Source: Planctomycetota bacterium (GTDB lineage: Bacteria > Planctomycetota > UBA1135 > GCA-002686595). Taken from it: a DNA stretch of 12,981 nt. Location: positions 1-12,981 of the forward strand of contig JAJDES010000066.1 of NCBI GenBank assembly GCA_029259675.1, in the 5' to 3' direction. The translations under genes were made by a program, and so were the position numbers. The notes below the pieces were generated by a model, which saw only the letters and a list, made by a program, of their open reading frames with translations, had not been told where the DNA came from and ran no database searches. Numbering within the stretch: position 1 is the first letter of the stretch; every line of letters starts with the position of its first letter. Shown here piece by piece: positions 1 to 5,459 of the stretch.

Positions 1-1
1 T

Positions 2-715
2 GTCTCCGCCCTCACCTACCCGGTCATGATGATTCTCTTGGGAGTCATCGTCGTGAGCATTTTGATGACCATGGTGGTGCCCAAGATCACTTCCATGCTT
101 GAGGACACCGGCCAAGAGCTGCCCCTACCGACTCAAGTCCTCATGGATATCAGTCGGCTATTTCAAAACTACTGGTGGGTCGGCTGCCTAATTATTGCGG
201 CCGTCTCGGCCACCATGGAGCGCGTCTACAAGACCGACAAAGGTCGGCTGACCATCGACCGAGCCATGCTGCGCATCCCCTTGATTGGGGACCTCTTGCT
301 CAAAGCATCCGTCGGTCGCTTCACGCGCACCCTGGCAACCCTGCTCTCCAGTGGCGTAGCCGCCGTGCAAAGCCTGGAAGTAACGCGCAAGGTCGTCGGC
401 AATCGCGTCATAGCAGACGCCACCGAGCACGTCCGCACTCGCATCCTCGAAGGCGCCGACATAGCCACTCCGCTCAAGGCAACCGGTGTCTTCCCGCCCG
501 TGGTCGGATACATGGTCGCTGTTGGCGAGCAGTCCGGCGAGCTTGAGCAAATGCTCGATCGCATCGCCGATGCCTACGATGAGGAGATCGCTGTAGTTAC
601 CGATCGGCTGACCACACTGCTGGAGCCGATCATGATCATCCTCCTGGCCAGCGTTGTGGGCTTTATCGTCTACGCAATCGTCTTGCCGATCCTTCAGGTG
701 GGCTCGATTCAATAA
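2..715 (+). CDS. gspF: Type II secretion inner-membrane platform protein GspF, 3' part
   Basis: The frame is open from base 2 to the TAA at 713-715, so this is the C-terminal 237 residues of a protein that begins outside the window. The first visible residues, VSALTYPVMMILLG, carry the T-Y-P core and hydrophobic run of the GspF/PilC family. A cytoplasmic domain follows, with RIPLIGDLLLKASVGRFTRTLATLL and then GVFPPVVGYMVAVGEQSGELEQML, typical of the second T2SSF domain. A last membrane helix (LLEPIMIILLASVVGFIVYAI) ends the protein. GspF is the polytopic platform protein thought to couple the GspE ATPase to pseudopilus assembly. The downstream pseudopilin genes favour GspF over PilC of type IV pili. 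The next gene, gspG, is 478 bp away, an unusually large gap. Confidence 0.93.
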   Translation, partial: VSALTYPVMMILLGVIVVSILMTMVVPKITSMLEDTGQELPLPTQVLMDISRLFQNYWWVGCLIIAAVSATMERVYKTDKGRLTIDRAMLRIPLIGDLLLKASVGRFTRTLATLLSSGVAAVQSLEVTRKVVGNRVIADATEHVRTRILEGADIATPLKATGVFPPVVGYMVAVGEQSGELEQMLDRIADAYDEEIAVVTDRLTTLLEPIMIILLASVVGFIVYAIVLPILQVGSIQ

Positions 716-724
716 TCACCTGCA

Positions 725-769
725 CCGGGTTCCCGCACATGCTCCACCTCGCTCGGTGACGAACCCCGG
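725..769 (+). promoter_or_regulatory. Imperfect hairpin just after gspF
   Basis: CCGGGTTC at 725-732 pairs with GAACCCCGG at 761-769, with one bulged C. Inside lies a small CACC/GGTG hairpin (745-748 with 755-758). The structure begins 9 bases after the gspF stop codon. It has no T run after it, so it is not a canonical intrinsic terminator. It could protect the mRNA 3' end or slow polymerase ahead of the C-rich region. Confidence 0.3.
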
Positions 770-840
770 AGGCGAGCTCCCTCCTCCATCACGGGCTGCC
801 TGGCTTCGCGGCTCCCTCGCCCCCCACGGAGCCTCGCCTG

Positions 841-960
841 GCCCCGCCTAAGCCGAAACACCCAAACGGAATCCAATTCTCGCTGCCCCCCCCCTGAACC
901 GGCCACAAAACCGGCCCCAAACAGTCACCTGCCCAAATCCCTCAAATCCACTGCCAAAGC
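841..960 (+). terminator. Possible Rho-dependent termination region (C-rich, G-poor)
   Basis: By hand count, these 120 bases hold 55 C and 17 G. C-rich, G-poor, weakly structured RNA is the known signature of Rho utilisation sites. The position, downstream of gspF and upstream of a separate promoter-like element for gspG, fits a terminator. There is no sequence consensus that could prove it. Confidence 0.3.
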
Positions 961-1146
961 CTTCGCGACGGTTTCCCTCCCGGCCCCCCCGCCGGATAGC
1001 CTCAGGGGGCTTCATTCCAGGCCAAATCCGATGTAGCTTGCAGTTTAGGCCCCAGCCACGTACGCAGCCGGGAATAGCCGTTGGGAAGATACGAAGCCCT
1101 CACTCGTTGTGAAATTAGGCATCCATTTCGGCCTCCCAACTGGCAT

Positions 1147-1163
1147 TTGGCCGGCGTTTTGCC
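1147..1163 (+). promoter_or_regulatory. Sigma-54-like -24/-12 promoter element upstream of gspG
   Basis: The bases TTGGCCGGCGTTTTGCC match the -24 TTGGC and -12 TTGC elements, with exactly ten bases between the invariant GG (1149-1150) and GC (1161-1162). Transcription would begin near 1174, leaving about a 20-base leader before the gspG ATG. Sigma-54 control is known for several pilin genes. A chance match is possible, and no enhancer site was identified. TGGCA/TGCCA (1141-1145 with 1160-1164) also forms a short inverted repeat over the same bases. Confidence 0.4.
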
Positions 1164-1193
1164 ACCAGCACCAGAATTCAGTTCGAGACACCC

Positions 1194-1628
1194 ATGAAGA
1201 CCCTGAAATTCAAATCCAACCCCAGTTCCGGATTCTCCCTGGCTGAACTGATGGTAGTCATTGTGATCATCGGCCTGCTCGCCGGCCTGGTGGTTCCCAA
1301 CGTGATGCAACGCTTCACGTTCGCCCAAGTGAAAAAGGCTGAGGCAGACATCACTGCCATTGCCAGCGCACTGGAAGAGTTCGCCATCATGAACCAGGGA
1401 CGCTACCCCGATAGCTTGGAAGAATTGATCGAACCCGATTCCGAAACAGGCGAGAAATTCTTGGATCGCGAGACCCTGCCCAAGGACCCCTGGGGCAACG
1501 AATACATTTACTACGCGCCCGACTCGGCAAGTCCGGACGCCTTGGTCAAGAGCTTGGGAGCCGACGGCGCTGAAGGCGGCGATGGCAAAGATTCCGATCT
1601 CGACAACAAGACGATCAAGAACCGCTGA
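1194..1628 (+). CDS. gspG: Type II secretion major pseudopilin GspG
   Basis: This 144-residue protein has a short basic leader (MKTLKFKSNPSSG) ending in Gly, then FSLAELMVVIVIIGLLAGLVVPNV. That is the type IV prepilin site with Glu at +5 of the mature protein, cut and N-methylated by prepilin peptidase GspO/PilD. Further GspG marks are the QVKKAEADITAIASALEEF helix, the YPDSLEEL segment and the PKDPWGNEYIYYAPD strand region. The Asp-rich end (GADGAEGGDGKDSDLD) suits the calcium site known in this family. GspG subunits build the periplasmic pseudopilus shaft. The ribosome site is weak (GAGA 8 bases before the ATG). gspH begins 3 bp after the stop. Confidence 0.95.
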   Translation: MKTLKFKSNPSSGFSLAELMVVIVIIGLLAGLVVPNVMQRFTFAQVKKAEADITAIASALEEFAIMNQGRYPDSLEELIEPDSETGEKFLDRETLPKDPWGNEYIYYAPDSASPDALVKSLGADGAEGGDGKDSDLDNKTIKNR

Positions 1629-1631
1629 GCC

Positions 1632-2336
1632 ATGCGCGCGGCCCCGATCCCTTCCCCAACTGCAAAAGTATTGCGACCGGACGCCTCGGCGCTCCGGCAG
1701 GGGATCGGGAACAAAAACGCTGAGCCTCCCCAATTCGAACCGCTGATGCGCCCCTGCGCACTTGGGGCTGCACCACAAGCTCGCCGCGGTTTCAGCCTGG
1801 TGGAGCTGATGGTGGTCGTGGCCGTTTTGGGTTTGATTGTCGGGATTGTGACGATCTCTTATAAAAATGTCCTACCGCGCACTCAGCTCAACTCAGCCGT
1901 GCGCGTGCTTTCCGATCACTTGCACGGTACCCGGTCGGAAGCGATCGCACGCAACCGCGAGTTTCTCTTTCAATACGATCTGGACAACAATACCTATTGG
2001 GTATTGACCCCCTACTGGAATGACAGCGAAGGCGGACTGAGCCCCTACCTCGTGATCTACGAGGAGTACGAAGCCGACCTGCGCCGAATTCACGAGACGA
2101 AGCTGCCGGAAGGCGTCAGCTTCCACGGCATCCAACTCAATGATGAGTTGTACGAGACGGGCATTCAGTCGGTTCGCTTTCGGCCCCTGGGATACTCCAC
2201 CGATCACCGCATCATCCTTTACCAAGAGAGGTACGACCGGTACTTCACGGTGGAAGTGCTTTCCCTGACGGGCCTCATTCGTTTTCACGAGGGTCAAAAC
2301 CCGCGTCCGATTCTGACGGAGTCCGACTTCCGATGA
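1632..2336 (+). CDS. gspH: Minor pseudopilin, GspH-like
   Basis: The prepilin motif RRG/FSLVELMVVVAVLGLIVG lies at residues 51-69, with Glu at +5. It is followed by LNSAVRVLSDHLHGTRSEAIARNREFLFQYD, the GspH pattern in which a helix ends at RSEAI and leads into the beta region. GspH is a minor pseudopilin of the pseudopilus tip. From the ATG at 1632 the leader is 53 residues, very long. An internal ATG at 1746 would give a normal 15-residue leader. Neither start has a clear Shine-Dalgarno sequence. I keep the first because it lies 3 bp from the gspG stop and would couple translation. The stop overlaps the gspI start (ATGA, 2333-2336). Assignment as GspH rests on motif and gene order. Confidence 0.85.
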   Translation: MRAAPIPSPTAKVLRPDASALRQGIGNKNAEPPQFEPLMRPCALGAAPQARRGFSLVELMVVVAVLGLIVGIVTISYKNVLPRTQLNSAVRVLSDHLHGTRSEAIARNREFLFQYDLDNNTYWVLTPYWNDSEGGLSPYLVIYEEYEADLRRIHETKLPEGVSFHGIQLNDELYETGIQSVRFRPLGYSTDHRIILYQERYDRYFTVEVLSLTGLIRFHEGQNPRPILTESDFR

Positions 2337-2899
2337 GAGCGATGCCCATTCGATACTCAAGCGCACTCAGGAAGTCGGGTGGCCGCAATCCTGCGAGCTC
2401 CGGATTTACCCTGGCCGAAGTAGCGGTGACCATTCTCGTGATCGGCATCGGGCTCGTGATGGTCATGCAAAGCTTGCACGGCACGAAGCTGACTGCCGCC
2501 CACACCCGCAACCAACGCCTAGCCAATGATCTGGCGCGCTTAACCCTTGGCAAAGTTGCCGCAGGCTACTTCTGGGACGAGCTGGAAGACGATCGCCACG
2601 AGGGCGACTTCTACGAAGAGGGCTATCCCGAGTTCTACTTTGAGGTTCTATGCGGGGAGGAAGAAGAGTTCTTTGATGATCGCTACGAGGACGATCAAGA
2701 AGGTCCTTTTCCCTGGAGTCGCAACGACTACAGCGACGACGATGACGAAGAGGATGAAGAAGTCGAGCAAGCCTATGTACTGGTGCGCGTGCGAGTAACC
2801 TTTCCCCAGATTCGCGAGTACGAGAACAAAATCACTTTGGAGTGGAATGTTCCTCCGGCGCAAATCTATGGCGAAGGAGATGAGGACGAGCTGCAATGA
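2333..2899 (+). CDS. gspI: Minor pseudopilin, GspI-like, with acidic insert
   Basis: This 188-residue protein has a prepilin site SSG/FTLAEVAVTILVIGIGLVMV at residues 22-42 with Glu at +5. The HTRNQRLANDLARLTLGKV segment (57-75) resembles the GspI pattern after the helix. GspI proteins are usually about 120-130 residues. The extra length here is an acidic stretch: 32 of the 64 residues from 82 to 145 are Asp or Glu, ending in SDDDDEEDEEVE. The C-terminal strands resume after it (YVLVRVRVTFP). GspI nucleates the pseudopilus tip with GspJ and GspK. It overlaps gspH and gspJ by four bases each. A second ATG lies at 2342. Confidence 0.85.
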   Translation: MRAMPIRYSSALRKSGGRNPASSGFTLAEVAVTILVIGIGLVMVMQSLHGTKLTAAHTRNQRLANDLARLTLGKVAAGYFWDELEDDRHEGDFYEEGYPEFYFEVLCGEEEEFFDDRYEDDQEGPFPWSRNDYSDDDDEEDEEVEQAYVLVRVRVTFPQIREYENKITLEWNVPPAQIYGEGDEDELQ

Positions 2900-3999
2900 G
2901 TGCGACGGACCTTCAAATCCAAAAGCAGCGAGCAGCTAATGCGCACATGCAGCCGCGGCTGAATTCGAGCGGGGCGGATTTGCCCGGGCAAGAGACAGAG
3001 CTAAAGAGCAGGCTCGAACGGCGCCTCGCCAAAGTAGGCGCGAAAGGTTTTCTTGGTGCGCGCAGATCCCAAGCCGGATTCACCCTGGTTGAGGTTCTCC
3101 TAACGTTGCTCATCATGTCCGGCTTGCTGGTCATGATTACTCAAATTTTGACAACGGCGCGGACGACCCGGGACACCATTTACAATTTGCGTGAAACCCA
3201 ACTGGCGGGTCCCGCAATCCTGGATTTGATCGAACGCGATTTGCGCGCCATCTACACGACCAATCGCGATCCGGCGCTCACTATGATCGTCACCGACCGC
3301 GTCATTGGCGGCATGGATGCCGATCAAATCGAATTTGCAACATGCACGAATAGCCTCGAGCCCTATTACATCGGCAACGAGTATTATTGGTCCGACGTCA
3401 ACACCGTGGCTTATCGACTGCGGCAACAGCCTGAAGATCGTGACTTTCTCGAGATCTACCGACTCGAGTGCTTTGGCATCAACGATCAACCCCAGCGCGA
3501 GCCCTACGTTACTTTCCTGCACGACCGGGTTGGGGGCAGCGGCGGAGACGGGCGCGGGTTCAACATCGAAGTCTTCGAAGAAGACGGTCCGGATGTGGAC
3601 CCGGTCGAGAGCTGGGGCACCGACAGTGACGAGTACAGTGGTCTGCCAGCCTCCATCAAAATCACGCTGACCCTCGAGCTTGCCCCGCGCATTCAGCACG
3701 AACAACTCAAGGTCGCGCCGATTCGCTTGCGCAGCGTGCAATATGTGCGCTGGATTCGCTTTCCGGAGGACTTGCGCTTGGCAACCGAGCTTCAGCCGGT
3801 CCCCACCATTCCGAGGATCCTGCCTCCGGCCGAAGATGTTCCCCAGAATGGCGGCGGGGATCCCGCAGCCGGCTTGGGAGGTTCGGATTTCCCTCCCGGC
3901 GGGGAAGAATTCGAAATCACGGGCAACCCCCTGAATGGCGGAGGCGGAGGTGGCGGATCGCAAGCGGATCTGAACGATATCTTCGGCGGCGGAGGTTGA
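2896..3999 (+). CDS. gspJ: Minor pseudopilin GspJ, with long leader and Gly-rich tail
   Basis: This is a 367-residue protein, longer than the usual 190-240 of GspJ. The prepilin site QAG/FTLVEVLLTLLIMSGLLVMI begins with Phe62 and has Glu at +5. It is followed by ETQLAGPAILDLIERDLRAIY, the GspJ pattern in which an ERDLR-type segment follows the helix. The beta-rich body contains the VAYRLRQQPEDRDFLEIYRLE strands, and IKITLTLEL lies near residue 257. Residues 309-367 form a Pro/Gly-rich tail with 20 Gly in 59 residues. The 61-residue leader is odd. Met18 is the only later in-frame ATG before the motif, so no start gives a short leader. It overlaps gspI by ATGA. GspJ is a tip pseudopilin, normally bound to GspI and GspK. 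Confidence 0.88.
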   Translation: MSATDLQIQKQRAANAHMQPRLNSSGADLPGQETELKSRLERRLAKVGAKGFLGARRSQAGFTLVEVLLTLLIMSGLLVMITQILTTARTTRDTIYNLRETQLAGPAILDLIERDLRAIYTTNRDPALTMIVTDRVIGGMDADQIEFATCTNSLEPYYIGNEYYWSDVNTVAYRLRQQPEDRDFLEIYRLECFGINDQPQREPYVTFLHDRVGGSGGDGRGFNIEVFEEDGPDVDPVESWGTDSDEYSGLPASIKITLTLELAPRIQHEQLKVAPIRLRSVQYVRWIRFPEDLRLATELQPVPTIPRILPPAEDVPQNGGGDPAAGLGGSDFPPGGEEFEITGNPLNGGGGGGGSQADLNDIFGGGG

Positions 4000-4003
4000 C
4001 CTC

Positions 4004-4117
4004 ATGAGCCGGAGGACAGGGTCCCCCAAGGAAAGGGCCCTTCACCATCGGATCAACAATGACGCGCCCGCTGCCGCAAATATGCAACGCGCCTGCGGCT
4101 CCGCACACAGCGAATAG
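4004..4117 (+). CDS. 37-codon ORF in the gspK position, possible remnant or leader
   Basis: An ATG four bases after the gspJ stop, preceded by GGAGG at 3991-3995 with 8-base spacing, opens a 37-residue frame beginning MSRRTGSPKERALHHR and ending at the TAG 4115-4117. It is basic, has no hydrophobic segment and matches nothing I know. By position it is where gspK would start, and its length resembles the long leaders of GspH and GspJ here. It may be a decayed gspK 5' end, a small coupled peptide, or chance, since the GGAGG also codes for the last Gly residues of GspJ. Confidence 0.25.
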   Translation: MSRRTGSPKERALHHRINNDAPAAANMQRACGSAHSE

Positions 4118-4153
4118 TGGATCGCGGTCGCCCGCCGCAATTGGGCCCGCTGC
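4118..4153. other. Convergent junction between the secretion cluster and serS
   Basis: Together with 4000-4117, this stretch separates the 3' ends of gspJ and serS. I see a 10-bp palindrome AAGGGCCCTT (4033-4042), a tight TGCGG/CCGCA hairpin with a 2-base loop (4094-4105), and a weak GCGG/CCGC hairpin (4124-4135). None is followed by a T run on either strand, so no canonical terminator can be called. Confidence 0.4.
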
Positions 4154-5452
4154 CTACGCTTGGACCAACGCTTTGCCCAAGTAGTCCCGCCCGCCGAGGT
4201 AGGCACGCAGGGGCTCGGGTACGAATACGCGACCGTCCTCAGCTTGATGATTTTCAAGCAAGGCGATCAGCATGCGCGTGGAAGCGGCGACCGTGTTGTT
4301 CAAGGTGTGGCAAAAGCGAACCTTGCCATCCTTGTCCCGGTAGCGCATGTTCAAGCGCCGGGACTGAAAATCGTGAAAGCGCGATGCCGAGTGGGTTTCG
4401 CCGTAGCCTTCGCGCGACGGCATCCACGTTTCGATGTCGAACTTTTGCACTTGGGGTTGCCCCAAATCGCCGCCACAAACGTTGACCACCCGGTAAGGCA
4501 ACTCTAGTTGCTGCAGCACATCCTGGGCATTGGCCAGAATCGCTTGATGATGCTCGATGCTTTGGGCCTCGTCGGCCACATCAATCACAACTTGCTCGAC
4601 CTTTTGGAACTGGTGCACCCGGTACAGCCCGCGCGTGTCCTTGCCGTATGTGCCCGCTTCGCGCCGGTAGCAAGACGACATGGCCACGTAGCGTAAAGGC
4701 AATTGCGAAGCCTCTAAAATTTGCCCTTGATGCAGGGCTGTTATGGGAACCTCTGCGGTTCCAACCAAGCAAAGATCATCGCGCTCGTCGCAGCGATAGG
4801 CTTGATCTTCACCGCCGGGGAAGTAGCCCGTGCCCACCATCGTCTCGTTGCGCACCAGCGTCGGCACACTCAACGGAGTAAAATCGCGCGCCACCATCAG
4901 GTCGAGCGCAAACCGCATGACCGCACCTTCCAGGAGCGTCAGGTCGCCCTTCAGCAGGTAATTGCGCGCACCGGACATGCGCGCGCCGGCTTCAAGATCG
5001 ATCCAATCCTGTGCCTGGGCCAGGCTGATGTGATCGCGAGCTTCAAAGTCAAAACGGCGCGGCTCGCCCCAACGCGATAGCTCAACGTTGTCGCCATCAT
5101 CGGCGCCTTCGGGAACCTCTTCAGACGGCAAGTTGGGCACCAACAGCATCAGCCCATCCAACTCTTGTCGAACGAGACCGAGCTCATCTTGCTTCGCCTT
5201 GAGCTCTGCCTTGGCCTCTTTTTGCCCGGCCAGCAACTTCTCGCGCTCTTCCGGGGCAGCGCCGGCCAGGGCTTTGCCAATCGCTTTACTGGAGGCATTT
5301 TGTTCCTTGCGGAGTTCGTCTACCGCCTGACTCTTGGCGCGCCAATCAGCGTCCAACTCCAAAATGCGATCCACATCGCAAGGAATACGTTTCTTGGCGG
5401 CCCCAGCCCGAACGGCATCGGGGTCCTGCCGAATGATCTTGATGTCCAGCAC
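4154..5452 (-). CDS. serS: Seryl-tRNA synthetase
   Basis: This class II aminoacyl-tRNA synthetase charges tRNA-Ser, and tRNA-Sec where present, in the cytoplasm. I choose GTG at 5450-5452 because VLDIKIIRQDPDAV matches the conserved SerRS start, giving 432 residues (the E. coli enzyme has 430). The longer frame would read back into the upstream gene. An N-terminal coiled-coil arm (about residues 30-100, rich in E/K/A) binds the tRNA long arm. The TAE serine-binding motif is at 232-234. Motif 2 is CYRREAGTYGKDTRGLYRVH (261-280), and motif 3 is HTLNNTVAASTRMLIALLEN (382-401). The usual SSCS and TLNGS segments read THSAS and TLNNT. It begins 7 bp after the stop of the upstream exported-protein gene, whose last codons supply the GGAAGTAGG purine stretch. 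Confidence 0.96.
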   Translation of the reverse strand: MLDIKIIRQDPDAVRAGAAKKRIPCDVDRILELDADWRAKSQAVDELRKEQNASSKAIGKALAGAAPEEREKLLAGQKEAKAELKAKQDELGLVRQELDGLMLLVPNLPSEEVPEGADDGDNVELSRWGEPRRFDFEARDHISLAQAQDWIDLEAGARMSGARNYLLKGDLTLLEGAVMRFALDLMVARDFTPLSVPTLVRNETMVGTGYFPGGEDQAYRCDERDDLCLVGTAEVPITALHQGQILEASQLPLRYVAMSSCYRREAGTYGKDTRGLYRVHQFQKVEQVVIDVADEAQSIEHHQAILANAQDVLQQLELPYRVVNVCGGDLGQPQVQKFDIETWMPSREGYGETHSASRFHDFQSRRLNMRYRDKDGKVRFCHTLNNTVAASTRMLIALLENHQAEDGRVFVPEPLRAYLGGRDYLGKALVQA

Positions 5453-5459
5453 GGTATAC

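Larger units (their letters stand above)
716..1193 (+). other. 478-bp non-coding spacer between gspF and gspG
   Basis: No ORF here looks like a gene: the short ORFs lack family similarity and a ribosome site. The stretch is very C-rich on the + strand. It includes runs of nine C (886-894) and seven C (984-990). The end nearest gspG contains a sigma-54-like element. No tRNA fold was recognised. I infer a transcriptional boundary inside the secretion cluster. Confidence 0.6.

Noticed and set aside
188..712. 174-codon antisense ORF opposite gspF
   Set aside because: It is the mirror of a well supported gspF reading frame and shows no domain of its own.
810..833. Intrinsic terminator at GGCTCC/GGAGCC
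   Set aside because: The 6-bp stem has a 12-base loop and no T run after it on either strand.
1178..1193. tRNA T-arm-like GTTCGA just before gspG
   Set aside because: No acceptor, D-arm or anticodon stem can be drawn around it, and it runs into the gspG start codon.
1002..1778. 258-codon antisense ORF covering gspG and the start of gspH
   Set aside because: It lies opposite clear pseudopilin genes, has no family motif and no ribosome site. It is a by-product of codon bias.
3100..4029. 309-codon antisense ORF opposite gspJ
   Set aside because: The + strand encodes a clear pseudopilin with conserved motif and overlaps. The antisense protein has no recognisable domain.
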